Shown: positions 28,583 to 38,182, counted from the stretch's first letter. The stretch is DNA of 52,688 bases from an uncultured Pelagibacteraceae bacterium (GCA_902541745.1 CACBRW010000005.1:1-52688); one strand, 5' to 3'. Program-made: numbers and translations. Notes: generated by a model not told the origin, from the sequence alone.

Positions 28583-29492
28583 ACATCCAGAAAAAGAAAA
28601 CAAACCGGTTAATCCAATTAAAAAAAAACCAGAATGGATTAGATCAAAACTTACAAATAGTAAGGAATTTTTTTTAACTAAAACAATTGTAAATAACAAT
28701 AATCTTGTAACTGTTTGTCAGGAAGCAAACTGTCCAAATATAACTGAATGTTGGAGTAAGCGACATGCAACTTTTATGATTATGGGAGACACATGTACAA
28801 GAGCTTGTGCTTTTTGTGATGTTAAAACCGGTGTACCAGGAAAATTAGATCAACTTGAGCCTGTAAAGATTGCAGAAGCGGTAAAAAAATTAAATTTAAA
28901 ACATGTTGTGATTACTTCAGTGGACAGGGATGATTTAGATGACGGTGGATCAGAACATTTTTTTGAAGTAATTAATCAAACAAGAAAATCAAACCCAAAG
29001 ACTACTATTGAAGTTCTTACACCTGACTTTTTAAGAAAAGGAGATGCATATAAAAAAGTTTTAGATGCTAAACCAGATGTTTTTAATCATAATATTGAAA
29101 CTGTCCCTAGTCTTTATTTAAAAGTTCGACCTGGATCTAGATATTTTGCATCTTTAGAGCTTTTGAAAAATGCAAAAAAAGTTAATAAAAATATTTTTAC
29201 TAAATCTGGAATAATGGTTGGCTTAGGGGAGACAAGAGATGAAATTTTACAAGTAATGGATGATTTAAGAGCTGCGGATGTTGATTTCATAACTATAGGT
29301 CAATATTTGCAACCATCGACAAAACATTATCCACTAGATAGATACTACACACCAAAAGAATTTGAGGATTTAGGAACAATAGCAAAAGCTAAAGGATTTT
29401 TATTAGTTTCCTCATCCCCTTTAACTAGATCTTCATATCATGCAGATGAAGATTTTGCAAAACTTCAACAAAACAGATTGAAAAATAATTAA
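28572..29492 (+). CDS. lipA: Lipoyl synthase
   Basis: Radical SAM enzyme that inserts two sulfurs into octanoyl groups on lipoyl domains. The protein has 306 aa. The auxiliary cluster cysteines are C49, C54 and C60 ([12 protein letters not shown]) and the radical SAM CX3CX2C is C75, C79 and C82 (CTRACAFC). The family blocks [46 protein letters not shown] and the closing [14 protein letters not shown] are present. Its targets would include the 2-oxoacid dehydrogenases and the glycine cleavage H protein, none encoded here. Confidence 0.97.
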   Translation: MKSRHPEKENKPVNPIKKKPEWIRSKLTNSKEFFLTKTIVNNNNLVTVCQEANCPNITECWSKRHATFMIMGDTCTRACAFCDVKTGVPGKLDQLEPVKIAEAVKKLNLKHVVITSVDRDDLDDGGSEHFFEVINQTRKSNPKTTIEVLTPDFLRKGDAYKKVLDAKPDVFNHNIETVPSLYLKVRPGSRYFASLELLKNAKKVNKNIFTKSGIMVGLGETRDEILQVMDDLRAADVDFITIGQYLQPSTKHYPLDRYYTPKEFEDLGTIAKAKGFLLVSSSPLTRSSYHADEDFAKLQQNRLKNN

Positions 29493-29947
29493 TGCCAAAA
29501 GCATCAGTTAAGCGATTAATTGATAACAGAAAGGATAAACTAATTGAGTTTGTTTTAGATATTGAAAAATACCCAGAATTTATACCTTTCTGTGATAATT
29601 CAAAAGTTTATGAGAGAAGTGATAACGGAGATACAATAAATATAATTGCTGATCTTACAATAGGTAAGGGACCGTTTAAGGATACATTTAAAAGTGACGT
29701 TAAATTAAATAAAAAAAATGATCATATTCATGTTGTTAATTTAGGTGGACCATTAAACCATTTAGAAAATAATTGGAAATTTATTGAAGTAGGAAATGAT
29801 ACAGATGGTTACAAAACAGAAGTATTATTTGATATTGATTTTGAAATCGAAAATAAGTTTTTAAATATTTTAATGACAAAATCTTTTCAATTTGGTTTGG
29901 AAAAGATAGCAGATGCGTTTCAAAAAAGAGCTGAAAGTATTAAATAA
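29492..29947 (+). CDS. Coq10/RatA-like START-domain protein
   Basis: Single-domain START/polyketide-cyclase-like protein of 151 aa. It opens with KASVKRLIDNRKDKLIEFVL and DIEKYPEFIPFCDNSKVYER, the hallmark of the Coq10/RatA family. Coq10 members bind ubiquinone or its precursors and aid respiratory function, while RatA members have been linked to ribosome association; sequence alone does not separate them. The lipA-coq10-cinA order is frequent in alphaproteobacteria and supports the Coq10-type name. It overlaps the lipA stop by 1 base and converges on cinA with an 8-base overlap. Confidence 0.85.
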   Translation: MPKASVKRLIDNRKDKLIEFVLDIEKYPEFIPFCDNSKVYERSDNGDTINIIADLTIGKGPFKDTFKSDVKLNKKNDHIHVVNLGGPLNHLENNWKFIEVGNDTDGYKTEVLFDIDFEIENKFLNILMTKSFQFGLEKIADAFQKRAESIK

Positions 29948-30404
29948 TTTTACTGATTATCTTAATTACAGTACGAACTGTTGATTTTTGAATTGAATTA
30001 CGATTTTTTGATTTAAATTTATTTTCTTTAATAAGCAGGGTTTTACCTTTTTTAACTCCAATATAAACAAGACCAACTGGTTTTTCTTTTGATCCACCTC
30101 CTGGTCCAGCAATTCCCGTTATTGACACGTTGATTTTACTCTTTGAAATTTTAGATAAATTTTTAACCATTGCTTTACAACACTCACTGCTTACAGCACC
30201 ATATTTTCTAATAGTATTTTTATTAATCTTTAATATTTTCATTTTAGCTTGATTAGAGTAAGTCGTTAGACCCATTTGAAAGTATTTTGATGAATTAGCT
30301 AATTTAGTCAAATTATGAGCCAGCAACCCTCCCGTGCAAGACTCAGCTACAGATATAGTTAATTTTTTTTTAATTAATCTTTTATGAAGTAAATAAATAC
30401 TCAT
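29940..30404 (-). CDS. pncC: Nicotinamide-nucleotide amidohydrolase (CinA C-terminal domain)
   Basis: Stand-alone CinA C-terminal domain that deamidates NMN to NaMN in pyridine nucleotide salvage. The protein has 154 aa. Visible motifs are TISVAESCTGGLLAHNLT (catalytic Ser), GLTTYSNQAKMKIL, YGAVSSECCKAMV and ITGIAGPGGGSKEKPVGLVY. The N-terminal molybdopterin-binding-like domain of full CinA is absent, as is common in alphaproteobacteria. The start overlaps the pgpA stop. Confidence 0.92.
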   Translation of the reverse strand: MSIYLLHKRLIKKKLTISVAESCTGGLLAHNLTKLANSSKYFQMGLTTYSNQAKMKILKINKNTIRKYGAVSSECCKAMVKNLSKISKSKINVSITGIAGPGGGSKEKPVGLVYIGVKKGKTLLIKENKFKSKNRNSIQKSTVRTVIKIISKII

Positions 30405-30895
30405 TAGAATTTTAAACTTATTAAGTATATTAATATCATTGAATATAAACCTGCCATTATATCATCCATAATTATTCCAAAATAGTTTTTATGGTTTTTA
30501 TCAAAATAACTTACTGGAAAAGGTTTTAGGATGTCAAAAAATCTAAAAAAGACAAAAGATAAAATATAATAAATTTCAATGGAAATACTTATTCGATCAG
30601 TTTGATTTAAATATAGCAATAAAATTAAAGGCATGGATTGTCCTAAAACTTCATCAATTACTATTTGTCTTGGATCTTTATTTTTAAATTCAGATTCTGA
30701 GTCTTTTACGGCATAAAATGAATAAAGGAACAAAAGTATAAAAAAAATAATTGAAAATTTTAGATCTGTGTAACCTAAAATTTCGTAAGCAATATAAATA
30801 AAAACAGCGGTAACAGCAGAAGTTAAAGTTCCAGGAATTTTGGTTAAATATCCATAACCAAAGAAAGTGGACAACAAAACATTTATTTTTTTCAT
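30404..30895 (-). CDS. pgpA: Phosphatidylglycerophosphatase A
   Basis: Dephosphorylates phosphatidylglycerophosphate to phosphatidylglycerol at the inner membrane. I choose the ATG at 30895, giving MKKINVLLSTFFGYGYL and 163 aa, over an in-frame TTG 15 bases further upstream. Family features are the KIPGTLTSAVTA block, a hydrophobic core, the acidic motif QIVIDEVLGQ and FRFFDILKPFP near the end, plus IMDDIMAGLYSM. It overlaps the ispDF stop by 4 bases and is followed directly by cinA/pncC, the usual alphaproteobacterial order. Confidence 0.91.
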   Translation of the reverse strand: MKKINVLLSTFFGYGYLTKIPGTLTSAVTAVFIYIAYEILGYTDLKFSIIFFILLFLYSFYAVKDSESEFKNKDPRQIVIDEVLGQSMPLILLLYLNQTDRISISIEIYYILSFVFFRFFDILKPFPVSYFDKNHKNYFGIIMDDIMAGLYSMILIYLISLKF

Positions 30896-31992
30896 TGTGT
30901 AATTGAGCAAATAACTTCACAAGCTATTGCTTTTTCCTTTCCGATTAATCCAAGTTTTTCTACTGTTTTACCTTTTAGGTTAATTAATTCTTTATCAATA
31001 TTTAATAAATTAGATAGAGATTTGATTATTTTATCTCGATAAATTGAAACTTTAGGTTGCTCACATATTAAATTTATATCTAAATTATTTATATAAAAAT
31101 TATTATTATTTAATATCTGAACGATAGGCCTAAGCATTTTAGGAGATCTAATATTTTGATATTTTTTCTGATTATCCGGAAAAAAAGTACCAATATCTTT
31201 TTTTCTCATTGCCCCAAGAAGAGAATCAATTATTGAATGAATAATTACATCTCCATCAGAATGTCCTTTAAGTCCTGAGTGATAAGGGATTTTTATTCCA
31301 CCTAAAAAAAGTTTTTTGCCTTTTATTAATCTATGAATGTCAAAACCAATACCAAAATAAGTTTTATTAGTTTCGATATCTTCTTTAAATGTAATTTTAT
31401 TATTTAAATTTTCTCCTTTAATAAACTTAATTTTAAGATTGTTTTCAATAAATAATGTTGCTTCATCAGTAATTTTATTTTTTTGTTTAATTGAAAGACT
31501 ATATAAAACTTTAAATTTAAAAGCTTGAGGGGTTTGAGTTAAAATTGAATTATTTCGATTTAAGTTAAATAGTTGTTTTTTTATTTTGTATTTAATGGAG
31601 TCTTTTGAATTTATGTAAGGTATTACTGCTTTATTGTTTTTAAGAGATTTAATTATATTTCTTAAAAGCTTGATAGTGAAATTTGGTCTAGCTGCGTCGT
31701 GAATTAGAACATTATTAGGTTTAAATTTTTTTATATATTTTAAGGCAATTAAAGAAGAATCCGATCTTTCGTTACCACCTTTTATAATGGATACATTATT
31801 AGGGAATTTTTCTTTGATACTTTTTTTATTCTTTACGACTAATATAATTTTTTTAAACAGCTTTGATTTCAAGGCTTTTTCTAATGAATGTTTAAAAAGA
31901 GCCTTGTTTTTATAAATATGGAGTTGCTTTGGTTTTTTTGAATTAAATCTTTTGCTTTGTCCTGATGCTAGTATTATAAAATAATTATTCAT
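30892..31992 (-). CDS. ispDF: Bifunctional MEP cytidylyltransferase / MECDP synthase IspDF
   Basis: Fused enzyme for two steps of the MEP isoprenoid pathway. The protein has 366 aa. The IspD half (about 1-212) has the nucleotide loop YFIILASGQSKRF with PKQL, VLIHDAARPNFT and ITDEATLFI. The IspF half (about 213-366) begins FGIGFDIHRLIKGKKLFLGG, has the zinc ligands in GHSDGDVIIHSIIDSLLGA, and has IGTFFPD and a C-terminal EKLGLIGKEKAIACEV. The fusion is typical of alphaproteobacteria. It is divergent from ntrY with only 24 bases between start codons. Confidence 0.95.
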   Translation of the reverse strand: MNNYFIILASGQSKRFNSKKPKQLHIYKNKALFKHSLEKALKSKLFKKIILVVKNKKSIKEKFPNNVSIIKGGNERSDSSLIALKYIKKFKPNNVLIHDAARPNFTIKLLRNIIKSLKNNKAVIPYINSKDSIKYKIKKQLFNLNRNNSILTQTPQAFKFKVLYSLSIKQKNKITDEATLFIENNLKIKFIKGENLNNKITFKEDIETNKTYFGIGFDIHRLIKGKKLFLGGIKIPYHSGLKGHSDGDVIIHSIIDSLLGAMRKKDIGTFFPDNQKKYQNIRSPKMLRPIVQILNNNNFYINNLDINLICEQPKVSIYRDKIIKSLSNLLNIDKELINLKGKTVEKLGLIGKEKAIACEVICSITQ

Positions 31993-32016
31993 TTATATGG
32001 TAGTTTTTATATTCAA

Positions 32017-33801
32017 ATGTACGAATTTATTAAAAAAAATATATATCTAATAATATTATTTATTATCACATTATCGATAGGTTTTTTAACCTTTTTAACT
32101 TTTATTGATAAAGGATTTATTGAATTATCAGATCAAAATTTACAAATTTTATTAGTACTAAACATTTTTCTTTTAATAGCACTTTTTATTTTTATTTTTA
32201 TTGAAATTAAGAGTGCAATTAAAAATGATATTGATAAAGATGGTTTAAATTCAAATAAAAAATATATCACATACTTTGGTTTATTTACTTTAATTCCATC
32301 AGTATTAATTTCAATATTTTCACTTTTTTTATTTTCTTTTGCTTTAGAAAAATATTTTGACAAAAAAGTTACTACAGTTGTTAATAATTCATATGAATTA
32401 GCAAGAAATTACGTTAAAGAAATTAGAAACAAAATTCAATCTGATATTGTTTTGATAGCTTTTGACACGAATAAAAGTAAAAGATTTTTAAATGACGATC
32501 AGAATGAGTACAGGAGATTTTTAGATACACAAAAATTAATTAGAAATGTTGATGAAGTGCACATCATAGATATTAATAAAAAAATATTATTTACTACTTT
32601 GAAAGATGATCAGCCATATGTACCACCTGTTGATAGAGCTTTAAATTTAGTTTTAGATGATGATCGTCCTTTAAAGATTATTAATGCGCCTGAAAACATT
32701 TCCGCAGCAATAATGAGACTCCAAAATTTTGAAGATAGATTTTTGTATGTAGTTAAGTATCTAGACAAAGATATTTCTAGATATTTAACAGAATCTGAAG
32801 AAGCTATTAATTTTTATTATACAGTTGAAGAAAAAAGTACTGGAATTAAAATTTCATTTGCTATTATTTATATTATAGTTGTAAGTGTTTTATTATTTGT
32901 CTCTATATCCATTGCGATAAGATTTTCATCAAGATTTTTTAGATCTATTAATAACTTAATTCTTGCGTCATCTTCAATTGGACAAGGAAATTTTGATGCA
33001 AAAGTTCCTGAAGTTAAAACAGATAAGGATTTAGAGACTTTAAATAAAAATTTTAATTTGATGATAGATAGATTGAAAAGTCAACAAGAAAAACTAATCA
33101 TTAATGAAAGACATGAGGCATGGGGAAGCCTAGCAAGAAAGCTTGCACATGAAATTAAAAATCCACTTACTCCAATTCAATTAACTATAGATAGGTTAAA
33201 AAATAAATATTCTAAAAAGTTACAAGAAAGTGAAATTGAGAATTTTAAAGATAATTTAAAAGTTATCAATAACCAAATAAAACAAATCGAAAAATTAGTT
33301 AATGAATTTTCTGATTTTGCAAGAATGCCCAAACCAATATTTAGAGAGAATAATCTAGTAGATATAATTCATGAAAATATAAATTTGCTTAAAGAATTAG
33401 ACAATACTATTGAAATTATTTTTAAAAAAGATTTTGATAAAATTACTTTAGATAGTGATAAAGAACAAATAAGTAGAGTTTTTTTAAATTTAATTAAAAA
33501 TTCAATAGAAAGTATCAATCAAAAAGCTCAAAAAAATAATGTTTTCAGCAAAAAAATTACTATTGAACTTACACGTGATGATAGCCACATTAAAGTTATT
33601 ATAGAAGATAATGGTGTTGGTTTTAGTGAGATAAAAAATAATATTAAAGATATACTTAACCCATATTTCACAACCAAGAAAAATGGAACTGGTTTAGGAT
33701 TGTCAATAGTGAATAAAATTATAAATGATCATAATGGAAAAATAGATTTTATACCAATTAAAAATGGTGCAAAAATTAATATTACATTTTTAAAACAATA
33801 A
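32017..33801 (+). CDS. ntrY: Nitrogen-regulation sensor histidine kinase NtrY
   Basis: Membrane sensor kinase of the NtrYX system, tied to nitrogen metabolism and envelope or redox signals in alphaproteobacteria. The protein has 594 aa, shorter than the ~750 typical of rhizobial NtrY. Transmembrane helices are near residues 8-30, 43-63, 85-112 and 278-302, with an extracytoplasmic region between the last two. A HAMP domain follows (about 303-355), then HisKA with the phosphoacceptor His378 in LARKLAHEIKNPLTPIQ, and the ATPase domain with VFLNLIKNSIESI, DNGVGFSEI and NGTGLGLSIVNKII. ntrX overlaps its stop by 1 base. Confidence 0.93.
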   Translation: MYEFIKKNIYLIILFIITLSIGFLTFLTFIDKGFIELSDQNLQILLVLNIFLLIALFIFIFIEIKSAIKNDIDKDGLNSNKKYITYFGLFTLIPSVLISIFSLFLFSFALEKYFDKKVTTVVNNSYELARNYVKEIRNKIQSDIVLIAFDTNKSKRFLNDDQNEYRRFLDTQKLIRNVDEVHIIDINKKILFTTLKDDQPYVPPVDRALNLVLDDDRPLKIINAPENISAAIMRLQNFEDRFLYVVKYLDKDISRYLTESEEAINFYYTVEEKSTGIKISFAIIYIIVVSVLLFVSISIAIRFSSRFFRSINNLILASSSIGQGNFDAKVPEVKTDKDLETLNKNFNLMIDRLKSQQEKLIINERHEAWGSLARKLAHEIKNPLTPIQLTIDRLKNKYSKKLQESEIENFKDNLKVINNQIKQIEKLVNEFSDFARMPKPIFRENNLVDIIHENINLLKELDNTIEIIFKKDFDKITLDSDKEQISRVFLNLIKNSIESINQKAQKNNVFSKKITIELTRDDSHIKVIIEDNGVGFSEIKNNIKDILNPYFTTKKNGTGLGLSIVNKIINDHNGKIDFIPIKNGAKINITFLKQ

Positions 33802-35156
33802 TGAGTGAAGAAATTTTAATTGTCGATGATAACGCTGATATCAGAAATATAATTAATGAATTAATTAAAGATGCTGGTTATAAAACTCGATTAGCTGCAA
33901 ATTATAATCAAGCACTTGCTGAAATAGATAAAAAATTACCTGATGTTGCAATTCTTGATGTTAAATTAGATAAAGGGGATAATGATGGAATTGAGCTTCT
34001 TTCACATATCAAATCTAAAAACAAAGATACTCCAGTTATAATTATATCAGGACACGCCAATATTGAAATGGCTGTAAAGTCACTGCAGCATGGAGCTTTT
34101 GAATTTATAGAAAAACCATTTGATCAGGAAAGATTAATTAATTTTATTAAAAGAGCTGTTGAAAATTTTAATTTAAAAAAACAGAATAGAGAATACGAAA
34201 GTAAATTATTTTCCTCATATGAGTTAATTGGAAATAGTAAAAATATTATAAATATAATTGATCAGATTAAAAAAATATCAGTAACCGAAAGTAGAGTTTT
34301 TATTAGCGGACCCTCAGGCTCAGGTAAAGAATTAATAGCAAGAAAAATTCATAAAACATCCACTAGAAGTACAAATTCATTTATTGTTTTAAATGGTGCT
34401 TTGTTAGACACAAATAAATATGAATTAGAATTATTCGGTGAAGAAAAAGAAAATGGCTCTATTTCATATGGCGCACTTGAAAAAGCTAATAAAGGAACAC
34501 TTTTAATTGATCAAGTTTCAGAAATACCATTAGATATACAGTCTAAAATATTGAGAGTTCTAACTGATCAAAAATTTAAAAGAGTCAATGGATCTACTGA
34601 TTTGAGTGTAGACGTGAGATTAATCTGTTCATCTAGTAAAGATTTGAAAAAAGAAATTGAAATTGGAAACTTTAGAGAAGATTTATTCCACAGAATAAAT
34701 GTTTTTGAGATAAATATTGAACCACTAAACCAAAGAATTTCAGATATACCTTTGTTAATCAAATATTTTTCAAAAAAAATATCCGAAAATTATAAAATTA
34801 AAGAGTTAGATATAGATGAAAATAATAGCTACATACTTAATCATAATTGGCATGGTAACGTGAGAGAATTAAGAAATTTAATTGAGAGGATTGCAATCCT
34901 GCAACCAGATTCAAAAGATAAAGTTTCAAATATTATTAAAGAATCTCTCAAAAATACAAATTTTGATGAACAATTGGCTGAAAATAGCCTTTCTGTGCCA
35001 TTAAAAGAAGCTAGAGAAAAATTTGAAAAGGAGTATTTAACTATTCAACTTAAGAAATTTAATGGAAATATTTCAAAAACTGCAAATTTTGTTGGAATGG
35101 AAAGAAGCGCATTACATAGAAAATTAAAAGTTTTAGGCATCAAAGAATTTAATTAG
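33801..35156 (+). CDS. ntrX: Nitrogen-regulation response regulator NtrX, with degenerate AAA+ motifs
   Basis: Response regulator paired with NtrY, 451 aa. The receiver domain has the acidic pair in IVDDNADIR, the phosphoacceptor Asp53 (AILDVKLDKG) and Lys105 (EKPFDQ). The central AAA+ domain has an intact Walker A, GPSGSGKE (170-177), but Walker B reads LLIDQ with Gln238 where Glu is usual. The GAFTGA loop that contacts sigma54 is replaced by unrelated residues near 217-225. The C-terminal FIS-type helix-turn-helix is intact (GNISKTANFVGMERSALHRK). I infer a DNA-binding regulator working with sigma70 rather than a sigma54 activator. Confidence 0.93.
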   Translation: MSEEILIVDDNADIRNIINELIKDAGYKTRLAANYNQALAEIDKKLPDVAILDVKLDKGDNDGIELLSHIKSKNKDTPVIIISGHANIEMAVKSLQHGAFEFIEKPFDQERLINFIKRAVENFNLKKQNREYESKLFSSYELIGNSKNIINIIDQIKKISVTESRVFISGPSGSGKELIARKIHKTSTRSTNSFIVLNGALLDTNKYELELFGEEKENGSISYGALEKANKGTLLIDQVSEIPLDIQSKILRVLTDQKFKRVNGSTDLSVDVRLICSSSKDLKKEIEIGNFREDLFHRINVFEINIEPLNQRISDIPLLIKYFSKKISENYKIKELDIDENNSYILNHNWHGNVRELRNLIERIAILQPDSKDKVSNIIKESLKNTNFDEQLAENSLSVPLKEAREKFEKEYLTIQLKKFNGNISKTANFVGMERSALHRKLKVLGIKEFN

Positions 35157-36548
35157 ATGAATATAATCATTTGTGGAGCTGGAAGAGTAGGGTTCACTAT
35201 AGCTAAACAGCTAAGTGAACAAGGTCACTCTATAACAGTTATAGACCCTTCTAGCGAAGATATTCAAAAAATTGATGATGCTTTAGATGTTAAAGCTATA
35301 GTTGGAAAAGGTACTTATCCTTCAATATTAGAAAAAGCTAATGCAACAGAGACTGATATGATTATAGCCGTTACAAGAAACGATGAAATAAATATGCTTA
35401 TTTGCCAAATAGCTTTTTCAGTTTTTAAAATTCCAAAAAAAATAGCAAGAATAAGATCTCAAGATTATCTAAATCCAAAATTTACAAGAGTTTATAATAA
35501 AGAGAATCTACCAATAGATGTAATTATTTCACCAGAGATTGAAATTGCTAAATCAATACAACAAAAACTTGAGGCACCTGGAGCGTTGGATAGTGTTCCA
35601 TTTGCTGAAAATAAAATTAGATTATTAGAAATTTTAATTAATGAAAATTGTAAATTAATCAATATCAAACTTAACGATTTAACTAAAAAATATCCTAATT
35701 TAGATGCAAACATTATTGGAATAATAAGAGATGAAAAATTTTTGATACCAAAAAAAAATGATGATATTAAAAAAAATGATAAAATATATGTAATAATTAA
35801 TTCCTCACAAATGTCAGATACTTTAGATGCTTTTGGACATAATGAAAAAGTATCTAAAAATATTTTAATTGTAGGTGGTGGCAATATAGGATTTAATTTA
35901 GCTAAAAGTATTGAGGAAACTTTGGATGCTGCAAGAGTTAAAATTATTGAAAAAAACAAAGAAAGAGCTGAATTTCTTGCTAGTGAATTAAATAACACAA
36001 TTATCATTAACGGTGATGCGTTAGATGAGGAAGTTCTTGTAGAGGCTAATTTACAAGAAGCAGAGACAGTTCTTGCTTTAACAAATGATGACGAGGATAA
36101 TTTAATGGTAAGTGTTCTTGTTGAAAAATTTGCAAAAGATGAAAAAGATATAGATGATAAAAGAACAATGGCTTTAATTAATAAGCCAAATTATTCTTTA
36201 TTACAAAATTCTTTAAAAATAGATGATCTTATTGATCCTCGAATGAATACTGTATCAAGTATTTTAAAACATATTCATAAAGGGACAATTGAAACTGCTT
36301 ACACAATTATGAATGGTGAGTATGAGGTAATTGAAGCTGAAATTATAGAGACATCAGAACTAATTAATAAAGAATTAAAAAATTCAAATTTACCCGACGA
36401 AATAAGAATTGGTGCAGTCTTAAGAGAAAATAAAGTTATTATACCTCGATCAAATTTTGTTTTTCAAAAAGAGGATAAAGTTGTCTTTTTAGCTAAAAAA
36501 GACTCAATTTCAGTAGTAGAAAATATATTTAGAATTAGTTCTATTTAA
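35157..36548 (+). CDS. trkA: Trk potassium uptake regulatory protein TrkA
   Basis: Cytoplasmic NAD-binding gating subunit of the Trk K+ channel. The protein has 463 aa in two tandem RCK halves. The first begins MNIIICGAGRVGFTIAKQLS with a GxGxxG fold and DP after beta-2, and the second has ILIVGGGNIGFNLAKSIE near residue 231. Each half ends in a TrkA_C segment. The gene starts directly after the ntrX stop and is followed 4 bases later by trkH, the conserved ntrYX-trkAH order of alphaproteobacteria. Confidence 0.95.
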   Translation: MNIIICGAGRVGFTIAKQLSEQGHSITVIDPSSEDIQKIDDALDVKAIVGKGTYPSILEKANATETDMIIAVTRNDEINMLICQIAFSVFKIPKKIARIRSQDYLNPKFTRVYNKENLPIDVIISPEIEIAKSIQQKLEAPGALDSVPFAENKIRLLEILINENCKLINIKLNDLTKKYPNLDANIIGIIRDEKFLIPKKNDDIKKNDKIYVIINSSQMSDTLDAFGHNEKVSKNILIVGGGNIGFNLAKSIEETLDAARVKIIEKNKERAEFLASELNNTIIINGDALDEEVLVEANLQEAETVLALTNDDEDNLMVSVLVEKFAKDEKDIDDKRTMALINKPNYSLLQNSLKIDDLIDPRMNTVSSILKHIHKGTIETAYTIMNGEYEVIEAEIIETSELINKELKNSNLPDEIRIGAVLRENKVIIPRSNFVFQKEDKVVFLAKKDSISVVENIFRISSI

Positions 36549-36552
36549 TTAG

Positions 36553-37959
36553 ATGTCTTTTTTTAGAGTAAAGTTCTTAAGTTTCTTTTTTATTTTAATA
36601 TCAATTTTTTCTTTTTTTAATATTATTTATTCATATTATTTTAATTTATATCTAAATTTAAATACCTATTATTTCTGCTTAATTATTTCCTTAGTAATTG
36701 GAATTCTTTTTTATAAAATTAAAACTGACCATAAAAAATCTTCAATATTTGAGAAAATATTAACTGTATTATTAGGATATGTATTAATGCCTTTAATTTT
36801 ATCGATACCTTTCTATTTAAGTATTTATAATTTAACTTTTTTAAATGCTTTCTTCGAAGCTGTTTCTGGTTTTACATCGACAGGTTTTACTATCTTTGAA
36901 AATATAAAACATATCGACCAAGGCTTGATCTTATGGAGATCATCAATACAGTGGATAGGTGGATTGTATTTTTTATATTCTATAATTTTTTTAATTGATA
37001 TTTATGATGAGAGTTTAAAAAAAACTTTAACTAATTTTTTATCTTTTAATTCTACTGAGATAATAAGACAATCAATAAAAATTCTTTTATTGTACTCGGG
37101 ATTAACCCTAGCAATTTTTATTATTTTGAACATTTTTGGAATACGGTCTTTTAATTCACTAAATTTAGCAATGACAATAATTTCATCAGGTGGATTTTTA
37201 CCTGTAAATGAACTTTCATTAATTTTAACAAATGATCTTCAAGTTATTATATTTTCTTTTTTGATGTTGATTTCTTTTTTTAGTATTTTTTTTACATATA
37301 ATTTAATTTTTCTAAGAAATAAAAATATAAATTTTTTTTATGAAGATATCCATTTATTTTTATACTTTATTTCGGTTGTAAGTATATTTTTTGTTTTCTT
37401 TAGTTATGATTCTAATTTCACTTTAAGTTTTTTATCTTTAGTTAGTAGTATTTCAAATATAGGTATTTCACTCGAGGTTGATCAAACAAATTTTAACTTT
37501 ATTTATATTTTGCTTGTAATTATTGGAGGATCTTTTTTTTCTACAAGTTCAGGTTTAAAATTTTTAAAAATATATTCATTAACTAAATATTCAATAAATC
37601 AAATTCTTTCTTTTAGTAGGCCAAAAAATGTATTTATGAATAAACTGATTTTCTCTAAAATTAATTTTGATATTAAAGATATAAATAAATATTTTTTAAC
37701 AATATTAATATTTGTTATTTCTCTTTTTTCTTTAACTATCTTATTGTCTTTATCGAGTATTGAATTTGAATATTCTTTTAAATTAGCTATATTAACCCTA
37801 ATGAACACAGTTAATTCCTCTTCGTATGGTGTGTCAGAATTTGATTTTCAAAACTTACACTTTTTAACCAAATATTTTCTTATATTTTTTATGATAATCG
37901 GAAGAGTTGAACTTTTATCTTTATTATTAATAGCTAAAAAATTTCTTTTTAAAAATTAA
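36553..37959 (+). CDS. trkH: Trk potassium uptake channel TrkH
   Basis: K+-translocating membrane subunit, 468 aa, with around ten hydrophobic helices and very high Phe/Ile/Leu content. The four selectivity-filter-like loops can be seen as VSGFTSTGFT, IISSGGFLP, SSISNIGIS and VNSSSYGVS, each with the key glycine. A pore-helix phrase WRSSIQWIGGLYF is typical of TrkH. It is paired with trkA directly upstream. It is the last protein gene before tRNA-Arg. Confidence 0.93.
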   Translation: MSFFRVKFLSFFFILISIFSFFNIIYSYYFNLYLNLNTYYFCLIISLVIGILFYKIKTDHKKSSIFEKILTVLLGYVLMPLILSIPFYLSIYNLTFLNAFFEAVSGFTSTGFTIFENIKHIDQGLILWRSSIQWIGGLYFLYSIIFLIDIYDESLKKTLTNFLSFNSTEIIRQSIKILLLYSGLTLAIFIILNIFGIRSFNSLNLAMTIISSGGFLPVNELSLILTNDLQVIIFSFLMLISFFSIFFTYNLIFLRNKNINFFYEDIHLFLYFISVVSIFFVFFSYDSNFTLSFLSLVSSISNIGISLEVDQTNFNFIYILLVIIGGSFFSTSSGLKFLKIYSLTKYSINQILSFSRPKNVFMNKLIFSKINFDIKDINKYFLTILIFVISLFSLTILLSLSSIEFEYSFKLAILTLMNTVNSSSYGVSEFDFQNLHFLTKYFLIFFMIIGRVELLSLLLIAKKFLFKN

Positions 37960-37988
37960 TTAAGTATTATATATATCAATAAAATTTT

Positions 37989-38065
37989 GCGCCCTTAGCT
38001 CAGCTGGATAGAGCATCGGTTTTCTAAACCGAGGGTCGTAGGTTCGAATCCTTCAGGGCGCGCCA
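37989..38065 (+). tRNA. tRNA-Arg (anticodon TCT)
   Basis: A complete cloverleaf, 77 nt including encoded CCA. The acceptor stem GCGCCCT pairs with AGGGCGC and the discriminator is G. The D arm has AGCTCAGCTGGATAGAGC. The anticodon arm TCGGT-TTTCTAA-ACCGA places TCT at the anticodon, and the T arm has GGTTCGAATCC. It reads AGA codons, the dominant arginine codon in this AT-rich genome. Confidence 0.97.
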
Positions 38066-38146
38066 TTCCTTATTTTTCCCTATAAATAAAGTAAAATTTC
38101 ACTTGACGAGAATTTAAATAAAATTCAATTTGTAAATTAATTTTTC

Positions 38147-38175
38147 TTGAACACAATTTTCTTACATGCTTAAAT
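38147..38175 (+). promoter_or_regulatory. Candidate promoter upstream of aapJ
   Basis: TTGAAC (38147-38152), a 17-base spacer and TTAAAT (38170-38175) precede aapJ. A second possible -35 (TTGACG at 38103) lies further upstream without a convincing -10. Base composition makes chance matches likely. Confidence 0.35.
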
Positions 38176-38182
38176 TAAGAAT

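Noticed and set aside
30690..30920. Minus-strand ORF overlapping pgpA in another frame
   Set aside because: It lies entirely over pgpA and the end of ispDF, is rich in Phe/Cys, and has no family features; a shadow frame.
35492..36007. Long minus-strand ORF (171 codons) inside trkA
   Set aside because: Antisense frames stay open by chance over AT-rich, Lys/Ile/Asn-rich genes; the trkA frame has both RCK domains intact.
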